Shown one piece after another: positions 37,899 through 46,320 of a stretch of DNA of 64,000 nt. The notes beneath the pieces were generated by a model. The model saw only the letters and a program-made list of their open reading frames with translations, was not told the origin of the DNA and did not search any database. Made by a program: the position numbers and the translations under genes. The stretch covers positions 1,116,001-1,180,000 of the forward strand of contig CP070896.1 in assembly GCA_017084465.1 (NCBI GenBank). Reading direction: 5' to 3'. The first letter of the stretch is position 1. Each line of letters opens with the position of its first letter. The stretch is from Lacrimispora xylanisolvens. Lineage in GTDB: Bacteria; Bacillota; Clostridia; Lachnospirales; Lachnospiraceae.

Positions 37899-38864
37899 TT
37901 AAAATTCGAACTTTGTGATCTCTGCAAAACAAGCCTTTGCACCTGCGATTGTATCATCGATAATATCTATAACTGCTTTTTCTTCTTTGATAAGTGGTGC
38001 AATTTGTCCGGCCATAACTGCTCCTTGTTCCATATCCCCCTCAGCCATTGCTCTCTTAAGAGAACTTTCAGCAACGGTGCGAAGTATTTCTGCCGCTGCG
38101 ACTTTTGTATTCTCAGCCTCGATCTTCTCCATCTCATCAGAAAGTGCATTAAACTGTCTGCAAGGCTCACCAGTTGAATATCCCGTAATTACTGTTGACA
38201 TATCTCCAGCTTCTATCACACTTCTTTTTACATTAGGATGTACGGTTGTCTCCTTTGATGCCATAAAAACAGTTCCCATCTCAATTCCCTCTGCACCAAG
38301 AGCAATTGCTGCTGCCATCCCGCGGCCATCAGCAATTCCACCAGAAGCTACAACCGGAATAGAAAGTTTATCCGCTGCCTGAGGTACAAGTACAGTTGTT
38401 GCTTCAACAGTCGTGTGACCGCCCCCTTCCCATCCTTTTACGATTACAATATCGGCTCCACCCTCTTCTGCATTCAAAGCATCTGCTATATCAGAAGCCT
38501 TTACAATAATCTTGCATCCAGCTTCATGCCATTGTGAAAAATATTTCTTACAGAGATCCACATCCAGTCCAAGTAATGTATCTGCATAAACTACAGGTGG
38601 TTTTAGATTGTTAATATGTCCGGTCAGACGATCCAGATTTTCAGGAATCATAATTGTATTAATTCCAAATGGTTTATTCGTCAGTTTCTTTGTTTCCTCA
38701 ACCTGTGAAATTAAAAACTCATCTGGCGCAAATCCCACACCTAATACTCCAAGTCCTCCTGCATTCGATACAGCCGCAACCAGTGGCGCTGTTGAAATCC
38801 AAGCCATTGGTCCCTGAATGACAGGCTTTTCAATTCCTAATACGTCGCAAACTCTGTTTCCCAT
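37899..38864 (-). CDS. NAD(P)H-dependent flavin enzyme, FabK/nitronate monooxygenase type
   Basis: 321 aa TIM-barrel flavoprotein. Motifs: VIQGPMAWISTAPLVAAVSNAGGLGVLG at the start, GWEGGGHT (catalytic-loop region) and the FMN phosphate site VVASGGIADGRGMAAAIALGAEGIEMGT. This set fits the enoyl-ACP reductase II (FabK)/2-nitropropane dioxygenase family. No fatty-acid genes are adjacent, so the FabK role is uncertain. AAAGGAGG precedes the ATG. A TetR gene lies just upstream on the same strand. Confidence 0.8.
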   Translation of the reverse strand: MGNRVCDVLGIEKPVIQGPMAWISTAPLVAAVSNAGGLGVLGVGFAPDEFLISQVEETKKLTNKPFGINTIMIPENLDRLTGHINNLKPPVVYADTLLGLDVDLCKKYFSQWHEAGCKIIVKASDIADALNAEEGGADIVIVKGWEGGGHTTVEATTVLVPQAADKLSIPVVASGGIADGRGMAAAIALGAEGIEMGTVFMASKETTVHPNVKRSVIEAGDMSTVITGYSTGEPCRQFNALSDEMEKIEAENTKVAAAEILRTVAESSLKRAMAEGDMEQGAVMAGQIAPLIKEEKAVIDIIDDTIAGAKACFAEITKFEF

Positions 38865-38952
38865 CTGTAATATCCTCCTTTGGTATTGATTATTATTATT
38901 TTAACAAGCATAAACACAACCCAAAAGACAGAATCACAAAATGTGTCGACCT

Positions 38953-39543
38953 TTAAGATTTCTTATTTTCAAGTAAAGAAAACAAACCTTTCTCCTGGCA
39001 GTCTTTGATTACTCCATAAACGTAACTAATCGTGAAATCCTGATAATTATAGATCCACCATTTTACTGTTGCCATTACATTAGCTGCGTATAAATCTGCA
39101 AAAAAGTCTGTCTGACCACCATTTTTCATTTGAATATTCTCTTTTTCCAAAAAATGATAAACTGTCTTAGCAACAGATTTCTCCATGATTTTATAAGGAT
39201 GAAACTTCTCCTCCTGGATATTCCATAATGCTTTTATCACTTTTTCCTGTTTACTTAAGTTTTCAAATGCTTTCTGATAACCCTTTACTTCCTCCTCTTT
39301 TCCATTTTTATCTAACCAATCCATAAAAATCTCAATATATTCATCTAAAAAAGTATCGCAGATATCATATATCAATTCTTCCTTAGAACTATAGAACAGA
39401 TAGAAAGTAGTCCGGTTTAAATCTGCTTCTTTTGCTATTCCTGCCACTGAAATTTTTTCATACTCCTGATTTTTCAATAGTCGAATCATCGCCTGATGAA
39501 GTTTCTGTACTGTTACAATTGATGACTTTAATTTTCGTTCCAT
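38953..39543 (-). CDS. TetR/AcrR-family regulator
   Basis: 196 aa from MERKLKSSI, set by AGGAGGAA; the frame is open to 39570. N-terminal helix-turn-helix ISVAGIAKEADLNRTTFYLFYSSKEELI is followed by an all-helical ligand domain containing MATVKWWIYNY. Likely controls the FabK-like gene downstream and possibly itself. The ligand is unknown. Confidence 0.85.
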   Translation of the reverse strand: MERKLKSSIVTVQKLHQAMIRLLKNQEYEKISVAGIAKEADLNRTTFYLFYSSKEELIYDICDTFLDEYIEIFMDWLDKNGKEEEVKGYQKAFENLSKQEKVIKALWNIQEEKFHPYKIMEKSVAKTVYHFLEKENIQMKNGGQTDFFADLYAANVMATVKWWIYNYQDFTISYVYGVIKDCQEKGLFSLLENKKS

Positions 39544-39726
39544 GACTGATTCCTCCTGTATCACTATCATAACTGATCTGATCTTAAAAAGAAATTATCT
39601 TTTTCTGAACTCCCCTGGCGGCAACATTGTTTAGTCCTATTGTAAGCTGCATGATTTACCTCCCCTCCATGAAACAAATAAACCAATATTTGGAAAAAAA
39701 GTCGGGTAATGTTTTTACCCATAAGC

Positions 39727-39754
39727 TATAATACAAATATAACTTGCAAGTTAT
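39727..39754 (+). promoter_or_regulatory. Promoter -10 box with perfect 16-bp palindrome ahead of an AraC gene
   Basis: TATAAT (39727-39732) is followed by the perfect palindrome ATAACTTGCAAGTTAT (39739-39754), placed across the expected start of transcription, 20 bases before the ATG of the AraC gene. No good -35 box is seen. It looks like an operator for autoregulation or for the divergent TetR. Confidence 0.5.
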
Positions 39755-39774
39755 AGGAACAGGAGTAAACAGAT

Positions 39775-40707
39775 ATGAATTATTACCAAAGGATCCAAAA
39801 GGCAATTGACTTCATAGAAGATCATTTAGATCAGGCGATTACCATAGAATTATGTGCGAAGGAAGCATGCATGAGTATTTCAGGATTTTACCGCATGTTC
39901 CTGTCAGTGGTTGGTTACAATGCCAAAGAATATATTCGTATGCGAAGATTGACAGCCGCTTATTACGACTTATTGCAGACAGAGGAAGGGGTTCTTTCTA
40001 TAGCCATTAAGTATGAATACAATTCTGCTGACAGCTTTACCAGAGCATTTAAACAATTTGGTATGTTGCCTTCCAAGGTAAAATCTGTTACTTCACAACA
40101 TGGCATCAATGAATTTGTGAGGTTAGATATTATGGAGAAGTATTTTGAGATAGGGAATAAAGAGTTAGAAGAAAAATATCCGGATATTAAGGTAATCAAA
40201 GAACTGGAAGATATGAAAGTCGCTTGTTTTACTTATTACGGGAAAGATCCCGAACATCATGCGTTTGAGGCAATGAAAAAATGGGCGAATGAAAATGATG
40301 TATACTTCCATGATGTGTCCTATCGGATCTTTGGATACAATCATCCAGATCCGTCAAACGTAGATGATTCTCAAGAAATTTACGGTTATGAAGTCTGTGT
40401 AACCATATCGGATGAGCAGTTTTTAAGACTGAATGACGTTCCTGCAGATTTTGTAAAGGGCACATACGATGAAGTAAAACGCAGGATACTAAGCGGCGGC
40501 AAGTACGCTGTTATGTCCGTGAAACGTGATAATACAGGTGATATTGGCAGTAACATTATTGCTGCCTGGAAGCGGTTCGTTTTATGGATTGGAGAAAGCA
40601 AATATTTGTGGGGAGGAAGTCAGTATCTGGAAGAACATCTTGGTTTTTCAGAAAAAGATGATCACATTGGGGGCGTAGATTTATATATTTCAATAAAAGA
40701 AAAATAA
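39775..40707 (+). CDS. AraC-family regulator with GyrI-like effector domain
   Basis: 310 aa. AraC DNA-binding domain at residues about 8-105 (CAKEACMSISGFYRMFLSVVGYNAKEYIRMRRL, KYEYNSADSFTRAFKQFGMLPSKVK). A GyrI/BacR-like ligand domain follows, with conserved pieces DMKVACFTYYGKDPEHHAFEAMKKW and the C-terminal GGVDLYISIKEK. AGGAG precedes the ATG. It is divergent from TetR. Ligand and regulon unknown. Confidence 0.87.
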   Translation: MNYYQRIQKAIDFIEDHLDQAITIELCAKEACMSISGFYRMFLSVVGYNAKEYIRMRRLTAAYYDLLQTEEGVLSIAIKYEYNSADSFTRAFKQFGMLPSKVKSVTSQHGINEFVRLDIMEKYFEIGNKELEEKYPDIKVIKELEDMKVACFTYYGKDPEHHAFEAMKKWANENDVYFHDVSYRIFGYNHPDPSNVDDSQEIYGYEVCVTISDEQFLRLNDVPADFVKGTYDEVKRRILSGGKYAVMSVKRDNTGDIGSNIIAAWKRFVLWIGESKYLWGGSQYLEEHLGFSEKDDHIGGVDLYISIKEK

Positions 40708-40737
40708 TAATAGCCAGAAGAACTTAAAGAATTAAAG

Positions 40738-40760
40738 CAGGGGCGAACCGTTCGCCCCTG
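40738..40760. terminator. Hairpin terminator after the AraC gene (weak T-run)
   Basis: CAGGGGCGAA pairs perfectly with TTCGCCCCTG around a 3-base loop. Only TTT follows on the plus strand, so it may rely on stem strength. Confidence 0.5.
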
Positions 40761-40819
40761 TTTCAGTAAATCTACTATTATACAACCTGTTAAACTCACA
40801 TCGATACAAATGTTACTGT

Positions 40820-41311
40820 TTAATTAATTCCCCCGTTTTTCATATCAGTCTCATTAACAAAATCCATGTGGTATAATTTCTCCCAATGATTAATGTTTAA
40901 TGTTCCCTTTTTGAGATGAATTGCTAAGTAGCAGCAATTCTCGTCCTTTTCATTATTTGCCATGTCATACCACTCAGAAAAAGCCTTGCGTAATTTCGTT
41001 CTTAATTCAGCATTTTTCGGGTCAAGCACCCAGCCAAGGTTTTCAGCTACTCCATTGGCAGTAAACATCTCCAGGCATCCCGCAACCGAAACCTCCTGGT
41101 TTTCAGCGATCTGCTGCATTTTATGTGACTGTCCATTGGTAACAACATAGAATGTGCGGTCTTCATAATAAGCGTCCACACTGCGGACAACAGGACGTGG
41201 TTTTCCATTAGCGCCAGGCTCCAGTGCCACGGTAGCCAGTGATATCACATTGTCTTTCCCGTTTCCAAATTTTTCTTCCAGCAGCTTTAGTCCTTCCTGA
41301 TACATACTCAT
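40820..41311 (-). CDS. Pyridoxamine 5'-phosphate oxidase-like flavin protein
   Basis: 163 aa from MSMYQEGLKLLEEKFGNG, set by GGAGG. A split-barrel FMN-binding fold is indicated by RPVVRSVDAYYEDRTFYVVTNGQSHKMQQIAENQEVSVAGC. It belongs to the general stress/PNPOx-like group, whose members bind flavin or F420/heme; the substrate is unknown. It follows the AraC gene at 41343 by 31 bases on the same strand and is likely its target. Confidence 0.8.
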   Translation of the reverse strand: MSMYQEGLKLLEEKFGNGKDNVISLATVALEPGANGKPRPVVRSVDAYYEDRTFYVVTNGQSHKMQQIAENQEVSVAGCLEMFTANGVAENLGWVLDPKNAELRTKLRKAFSEWYDMANNEKDENCCYLAIHLKKGTLNINHWEKLYHMDFVNETDMKNGGIN

Positions 41312-41342
41312 ATTCTTTTCCTCCATCATTAAAAATTATATA

Positions 41343-42248
41343 TCATCCTCGTTTTTTAAACGGAATCCATAATTCCGTATAAACGATGTCAGATTTGCTT
41401 TTATAATACATTTCAGGAAAGAAACCATCGGCAGTTAAACCGTGCTTTTTTAGCCAGAACCGGGTGTATTTCATTGCTTTCCCCATATTAGCCACCATCT
41501 GATCCTTGTTTTCTGATTCAAATCCACATACCACATATTCCCGTGATGGAAGCTGCCAGCGAATAAAATTATGGTCGGTTTCTTCCTTTTTAATTTCCGC
41601 TCCGATAAAGTAGCTGGAATAGCCTTCCGGCGCATCTCCCCTAAACGATACACCAATCTGACGCCCCTCCGGAAGATGGGGAATATTGGAACGTTCTTTA
41701 TAAAATTGGTGCCAAATATCACCAACCATATCAACACCGGTCTTTTCCCCAAGCATTTTACCAGAACGAAATGCATAATAGCCTATTACTCCCAGAAAAT
41801 CTATTGGTTCATCAAGAAATTTACGATTCATTTCAAGAACTAATCCATCGCTGATTAACGGTACCCCTTCATTGATTACAAGATAACTAAGTAATAGATC
41901 AGGTTTTTCAAAGTTTTGCAGACTAATACGGTTGCTTCGGTACTGGGTTGGGGTAATCCCATAGGTTTTTGTAAAAGCACGGGTATAGGTTACATGACTT
42001 CCAAAACCGTAATTTAACGCGATGTCTATAATGCGGTTTTCCCTGCTGCGCAGCATCACTGTAGATTTTGCCAAACGGCGCAGCTTAATATAATCCCGAA
42101 CCGAAGTCTTTACCAATCGTGTGAATAATCTCTGATAATAAAATGGTGACAGCCCCGCAATCTCAGCCAGAGTATCGATTTCAATTTCTTCCCCAAGATT
42201 TTCTTCAATATGATTCAGAGTTTTTTGAATGGATTCCCATGCGTGCAT
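41343..42248 (-). CDS. AraC-family regulator with GyrI-like effector domain
   Basis: 301 aa. N-terminal AraC DNA-binding domain (LAEIAGLSPFYYQRLFTRLVKTSVRDYIKLRRL, NYGFGSHVTYTRAFTKTYGITPTQYRSNR) and a C-terminal GyrI-like domain ending SKSDIVYTELWIPFKKRG. GAGGTAAT precedes the ATG. It is probably cotranscribed with the flavin protein gene downstream. Confidence 0.87.
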   Translation of the reverse strand: MHAWESIQKTLNHIEENLGEEIEIDTLAEIAGLSPFYYQRLFTRLVKTSVRDYIKLRRLAKSTVMLRSRENRIIDIALNYGFGSHVTYTRAFTKTYGITPTQYRSNRISLQNFEKPDLLLSYLVINEGVPLISDGLVLEMNRKFLDEPIDFLGVIGYYAFRSGKMLGEKTGVDMVGDIWHQFYKERSNIPHLPEGRQIGVSFRGDAPEGYSSYFIGAEIKKEETDHNFIRWQLPSREYVVCGFESENKDQMVANMGKAMKYTRFWLKKHGLTADGFFPEMYYKSKSDIVYTELWIPFKKRG

Positions 42249-42333
42249 ATTGATTACCTCTCTCCAAACAATTTACCACAGACTGGAAAAAATTGCTTAA
42301 CCGTGTCTGCTCTTTTTTCAATGCTCTTAATTT

Positions 42334-42885
42334 TTACTTTTGATCTTTGATCCAGGCATCTGCCTTTTGTACCTTGGCAAATGTCCTGTCCAGTGCTGCC
42401 ATATATGCACACTGAGCTAATTCTGCCGGCACTGTAACTTCTCGCCATACCAAATCTCTTGTTGCACAGGCATCTTCAATTAATTCAACAGAGTATCCGT
42501 AATTATTGGCAGATCTGACGGTTGTATCAATGCACATATGCGTCATCATACCGCACACAACCAACGTATCAACCCCTTTTTCCTCCAGCTTATCTTTCAG
42601 GCCCGTACCCTGGAAACTATCAGGTCTATGCTTAATTATGATTTCTTCTCCGCTCAAAGGACTGCACTCTTTATAAAATTCAGCACCAGCAGTCTCTGGT
42701 ATAAAAAATACTGCACCCGGGTTTATACTTATGTGTCTTACATGGTAAATCGGCAAATTGTGCTCTCTAAAAAATGTCAGAATTTTGCTCGCCTGTAATG
42801 CAGCTTGTTCTGGGTTAACCAGTTCATACTTTCCACCCTTAAAATAATCATTTTGAATATCTACCAAAATCAGACCAACGTTCAT
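42334..42885 (-). CDS. Isochorismatase-family cysteine hydrolase
   Basis: 183 aa from MNVGLILVDIQNDYFKGG (first catalytic Asp in VDIQND), set by AAGAGG; the frame is open to 42906. The second motif KHRPDSFQGTGL holds the Lys, and the nucleophile Cys is in VVCGMMTHMCIDTTVRSA. It hydrolyses an amide such as nicotinamide or a carbamoyl compound, or an ester. It follows the HxlR regulator gene with a palindrome in between. Confidence 0.85.
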   Translation of the reverse strand: MNVGLILVDIQNDYFKGGKYELVNPEQAALQASKILTFFREHNLPIYHVRHISINPGAVFFIPETAGAEFYKECSPLSGEEIIIKHRPDSFQGTGLKDKLEEKGVDTLVVCGMMTHMCIDTTVRSANNYGYSVELIEDACATRDLVWREVTVPAELAQCAYMAALDRTFAKVQKADAWIKDQK

Positions 42886-42950
42886 AATAACTGCCTCTTT
42901 TCTCATAATTATTTAGTTTCTTACTGAAAGTTTACGGCAGTTAAAATTAA

Positions 42951-42963
42951 AAGTAAATTACTT
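42951..42963. promoter_or_regulatory. Candidate HxlR operator ahead of the isochorismatase gene
   Basis: AAGTAA-A-TTACTT, a 13-base inverted repeat, lies 66-78 bases before the isochorismatase ATG at the very end of the HxlR gene. HxlR-type sites often contain GTAA/TTAC half sites, but this one has not been matched to any known operator. Confidence 0.35.
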
Positions 42964-43345
42964 ACTTTTTGGTAGGTATTTGATTGGTACAGACAATGCC
43001 TTTTTGTTCAAGCTGCTCAGTCTGTCCATGTTCTATCATATAAGTCACTCCAATCTCCTGCATAATAAGAACAGCTTCTAATAATTTCGTTCCCCGGTCT
43101 GTCAGAGAGTATTCCACATGAAGAGGATACCCCACATTAGATGTCTTATGAATAACTCCAAATTCCTGTAACTCCTTCAATTGCTGAATCAACATTTTTT
43201 CTGAAATACCCTGAATTCCATGCTTCAATTCTGAAAATGTCTGTGTCCCTTTTCTTAGTTGAAATATCAATATGGTTTTCCATTTTCCTTTTACAAAATC
43301 ATGAACTAACTCCAGTGGGCAAGTATAATTCTCCCTGATTTTCAT
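42962..43345 (-). CDS. HxlR-family regulator
   Basis: 127 aa from MKIRENYTCPLELVHDFVKGKWKTILIFQLRKGTQTFSELKHGIQGISEKMLIQQLKELQEFGVI, the full HxlR winged helix with its N-terminal Cys. GAGG precedes the ATG. Members sense aldehydes, disulfides or quinones. It lies between a small membrane protein gene and the isochorismatase gene, which is the likely target. Confidence 0.87.
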   Translation of the reverse strand: MKIRENYTCPLELVHDFVKGKWKTILIFQLRKGTQTFSELKHGIQGISEKMLIQQLKELQEFGVIHKTSNVGYPLHVEYSLTDRGTKLLEAVLIMQEIGVTYMIEHGQTEQLEQKGIVCTNQIPTKK

Positions 43346-43355
43346 ACACATTTCC

Positions 43356-43604
43356 TCATTTTATACGCTTCAGATTCAACACATTGGAAATTACAGTAGT
43401 AACACCCGCAAGCAAGCTTCCAATCCCCCATATACTGCCCCAAAATGAACCTGCCATTCCAATTATCACCAATGCAATACCTATAACAAAACCAATAACA
43501 GAACCTGTCTTTGCTACCCGTTTTGAAGGATAGACACCTCTCGCAGCATTTTTCGAAAACTCAAATACTTTCGCGTTATGTTCCTTTAAATTAAATTTTT
43601 TCAT
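43356..43604 (-). CDS. Small membrane protein of unknown function
   Basis: 82 aa with two hydrophobic segments (residues about 32-50 and 53-75, Gly-rich: SVIGFVIGIALVIIGMAGSFWG, GIGSLLAGVTTVISNVL) after a polar N-terminus. GGAGAA precedes the ATG. It follows the TetR gene by 9 bases and precedes HxlR by about 10 bases, so the three may be cotranscribed. I do not recognise a family. Confidence 0.55.
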   Translation of the reverse strand: MKKFNLKEHNAKVFEFSKNAARGVYPSKRVAKTGSVIGFVIGIALVIIGMAGSFWGSIWGIGSLLAGVTTVISNVLNLKRIK

Positions 43605-43613
43605 CCAATTCTC

Positions 43614-44192
43614 CTATTCAAATATATCGTCAATTAAATGATCCAGCATAAAATCAAAGACATCAAAATGATTACATACCAGCTTGTCCTTACCCGTAAT
43701 CAAAAATAGCAATGAAGCCATGACAGATAAAGCTTTCTCTTCACTGATACGTAGTTTCAAAAAGGGTTTCTCGATCATTTGCTTTGCTCCATAAAGACTA
43801 TCAAAAAATATACTTTGCTTTTCTTCCTCAGAAAGTTTGTTGATAAAACTTGTAAAGTCTGCTTGTGAAGTATCATATAGAAAAGGGCTTTTATCATATT
43901 CCGCATAAACTGCCTTTAATGCCTTTGCTACTCCATATTTATTTTGTTCTTTTAATAAAATCGATTCTATCAGATCATATAAGTTATTTTGAATCACACT
44001 TAAAGTTTCCAAAAAAAGAGCTTCCTTTGAACCGAAAAAGAGATAAAATGCACCTTTTGAGATACCGACCTTTAAACACAATTCATCTATGCTTGTTTTT
44101 TTATAGCCATACTTTTCCCAATTTTCTTTGCATGCCTCAATCAGCTTTTCACGTATATTATTTTTTTCCTGCTCACTAAATCCTTTTGGCAT
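43614..44192 (-). CDS. TetR-family regulator
   Basis: 192 aa. Helix-turn-helix TSIDELCLKVGISKGAFYLFFGSKEALFLETL, then a helical ligand domain. AGAGGAGGAA precedes the ATG. A TGACTATA/TATAGTCA inverted repeat lies 16-41 bases upstream and is the likely operator. The Vat-type acetyltransferase is divergent and could be co-regulated. Confidence 0.87.
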   Translation of the reverse strand: MPKGFSEQEKNNIREKLIEACKENWEKYGYKKTSIDELCLKVGISKGAFYLFFGSKEALFLETLSVIQNNLYDLIESILLKEQNKYGVAKALKAVYAEYDKSPFLYDTSQADFTSFINKLSEEEKQSIFFDSLYGAKQMIEKPFLKLRISEEKALSVMASLLFLITGKDKLVCNHFDVFDFMLDHLIDDIFE

Positions 44193-44207
44193 ATTTCCTC
44201 CTCTTTG

Positions 44208-44233
44208 TGACTATATTTATTTTTTTATAGTCA
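44208..44233. promoter_or_regulatory. Candidate TetR operator
   Basis: TGACTATA and TATAGTCA, 8-bp perfect arms separated by 10 bases, lie directly upstream of the TetR ATG and facing the divergent vat-like gene. Confidence 0.55.
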
Positions 44234-44375
44234 TATATATTTATACCTGATATGAAATTAATTGTCAATGGGTCATTTTGTTATTTCGCTGTTTAGGCAC
44301 TGGAAATATACAGCAGTCTATGGTAAGCTAATAATTTAATAATACTATTTCTATCAAATACAGGAGGGTTTTTAT

Positions 44376-45023
44376 ATGCAGTATGGACCAGATCCCAATG
44401 CCATATATCCAAATGAGGCGATTAAGAGTGTCTGCTATATTAAAAATGTGGTGACACGTCCCAATATAATCATCGGAGATTACACATATTATGACGACAG
44501 AAACGGTGCTGAAACGTTTGAAGAACACGTGACTCACCACTATGATTTTATAGGAGACAAGCTTATCATCGGGAAATTTTGTGCCATAGCAAAGGGCATT
44601 GAATTTATAATGAATGGTGCGAATCACAGAATGAACAGCGTTACCACCTATCCCTTTAATATTATGGGAGGCGGCTGGGAAAAAGCAACACCAACACTGG
44701 CAGACCTGCCGTTAAAAGGCGATACTGTAATTGGCAATGATGTATGGATCGGCCAGAATGTAACCATAATGCCTGGTATTCATATTGGAGACGGGGCAAT
44801 TATCGGCGCTAATTCTGTTGTAACAAAAGATGTTCCTGCTTATCACATTGCAGGTGGAAACCCGTGTAAAATACTAAAAAAAAGGTTTGATAATGACCTT
44901 ATAAAACATCTTCTCACGATTAAATGGTGGGATTGGCCTGCGGAAATAATATTTGAACATCTTGATGTTCTGTGCAGTGGAGATCTGAAAAAGATTATGG
45001 AGATTAAACCATTAAACGAATGA
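44376..45023 (+). CDS. Vat-family streptogramin A O-acetyltransferase-like protein
   Basis: 215 aa xenobiotic acetyltransferase with the left-handed beta-helix. Family-specific blocks match Vat enzymes throughout: an N-terminal GPDPNAIYPNEAIKSVCYIK, KLIIGKFCAIAKG, IMNGANHRMNSVTTYPFN (catalytic His), LPLKGDTVIGNDVWIG, and a C-terminal LLTIKWWDWP. Vat enzymes acetylate group A streptogramins with acetyl-CoA; drug specificity cannot be read from sequence. CAGGAGGG precedes the ATG. Monocistronic with a terminator, opposite a TetR gene. Confidence 0.88.
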   Translation: MQYGPDPNAIYPNEAIKSVCYIKNVVTRPNIIIGDYTYYDDRNGAETFEEHVTHHYDFIGDKLIIGKFCAIAKGIEFIMNGANHRMNSVTTYPFNIMGGGWEKATPTLADLPLKGDTVIGNDVWIGQNVTIMPGIHIGDGAIIGANSVVTKDVPAYHIAGGNPCKILKKRFDNDLIKHLLTIKWWDWPAEIIFEHLDVLCSGDLKKIMEIKPLNE

Positions 45024-45045
45024 GTATAACTAAGAAACTTAAAGA

Positions 45046-45083
45046 AACAGCCCCGATTACATTTAAACCCGGGCTGTTTTTTT
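45046..45083 (+). terminator. Intrinsic terminator of the vat-like gene
   Basis: AACAGCCC pairs with GGGCTGTT (8 bp plus inner pairs) and is followed by TTTTTTT on the plus strand, 22 bases past the stop codon. Confidence 0.85.
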
Positions 45084-45100
45084 GGGCTATAGAGTTCTTT

Positions 45101-45511
45101 TTAGAGACGCTTAATAAATTCATTTGAAAATTCAATCGTTTCAGCAGTCAATTTCTCACATGCATGGGGTGGATCATTTTCACTAAATCCATTGGGACGT
45201 AAATCGAAGCATTTCAGTGAATGATATCTTTGTGTAAATTCTTCAGCAAATTGATAGCAAATGCCGGCTATCTCAGAATCAGATTTTCCTTTCTGACTGA
45301 AATAAATTCCAATAAACATCAAAGCACCTTCAACCAATCCACATTGAGCTCTGTAACCTCCCGCTCCATGCAGTCCTATGGCAGCGTTTAACGTCTGTTC
45401 TTCCAGACTGACATGAAATAATTCACATAAACAGGTTAAAGCCGTTCTTGCGCAGTTAATATCATACTTCCAATACAATTCATGTACCCTTTCGTTTATC
45501 GTTGTTTCCAT
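45101..45511 (-). CDS. C_GCAxxG_C_C-family redox-type protein
   Basis: 136 aa from METTINERVHELY, set by GGTGGAG; the frame is open to 45544. Cysteines are placed as in the C_GCAxxG_C_C family: NCARTALTCLCELF, a Gly-rich GLHGAGGYRAQCGLVEGALM, and later Cys in GICYQF, KCFD and HACEKL. These are helical, putatively metal- or cofactor-binding proteins of anaerobes with no assigned reaction. Confidence 0.7.
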   Translation of the reverse strand: METTINERVHELYWKYDINCARTALTCLCELFHVSLEEQTLNAAIGLHGAGGYRAQCGLVEGALMFIGIYFSQKGKSDSEIAGICYQFAEEFTQRYHSLKCFDLRPNGFSENDPPHACEKLTAETIEFSNEFIKRL

Positions 45512-45606
45512 TTTCTCCACCTCTATTATACAATTATATTCCACTCTTATCCTGCCGGGTTTTAATTTTTATAGTATACCACCAGATTAAGGTTTTGTGT
45601 AAAACG

Positions 45607-46311
45607 TTATTCACCGGATACTATGATATTTAAGTTTTTAATTTTTTCATTATATAGTGTAAAACAGAAATCCAATGGAATGGGACTTCCTTCAAAATCA
45701 CCTGAAATAATAGCAGTGACAACCGTTTCACCATTTTTTTCTGCATAATTGGTGATTTCGGTCATAACCTTTGCGCCCCTGTTTGCCTCTAGAATATGTC
45801 TGCTAACCGCTACTGGTCCATGATATGTCTCACCTTCATCTACCAGCATTGCATCCTCTGCAAAGCATCCGGCAAGCAGGTTTTCGTCAAAAATATCTGA
45901 GGCATGATAATAGGCGGCAATCGGTTGCGGCAGTGGAATTGCCCTGCTGTTAGAAGAAAGTACATTACAAAGCCGTGTGATTTTATCCCCTTCCATTGTA
46001 AAATGAAAATCAAGAAATAATGGATCAGGCAGACCAGCCTTGTTGTACTCACCATCACATTTTGCAGTAACAACAATTTCACTGGCATCTTGAACGGCAT
46101 TTATGACTTCCAGTCTTAAATGTACACCAAAATAATCGTGGTCACTCCACTCTTTAATATCTGGTTTTCCATGATATTCTTTTCCTGCGTCGATTACAAC
46201 TGCATTCTCTTCAAAAATAGAAAGAAAGGCGGCTGGGTCACCCCCGTTCGTTGCCTGAAAATGTGTCTCAACTGCTTTCGGTAATTGAAATTTATTGTTT
46301 GTCATAGTCAT
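45607..46311 (-). CDS. Tandem SnoaL/NTF2-like protein
   Basis: 234 aa with two NTF2-like halves, each starting with a similar pattern (ETHFQATNGGDPAAFLSIFEENAVVIDAGKEYHGKPDIKEW and AAYYHASDIFDENLLAGCFAEDAMLVDEGETYHGPVAVSRH), which indicates an internal duplication. The fold forms a cone-shaped pocket used by isomerases and hydratases. It follows the SDR gene by 9 bases and is likely cotranscribed with it under the WYL-linked operator. An ATG two codons downstream is an alternative start. Confidence 0.8.
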   Translation of the reverse strand: MTMTNNKFQLPKAVETHFQATNGGDPAAFLSIFEENAVVIDAGKEYHGKPDIKEWSDHDYFGVHLRLEVINAVQDASEIVVTAKCDGEYNKAGLPDPLFLDFHFTMEGDKITRLCNVLSSNSRAIPLPQPIAAYYHASDIFDENLLAGCFAEDAMLVDEGETYHGPVAVSRHILEANRGAKVMTEITNYAEKNGETVVTAIISGDFEGSPIPLDFCFTLYNEKIKNLNIIVSGE

Positions 46312-46320
46312 CCTTCTCCT

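Noticed and set aside
37848..38177. 109-aa plus-strand frame opposite the FabK-like gene
   Set aside because: It is antisense to a well-conserved coding sequence and has a biased composition expected of a shadow frame.
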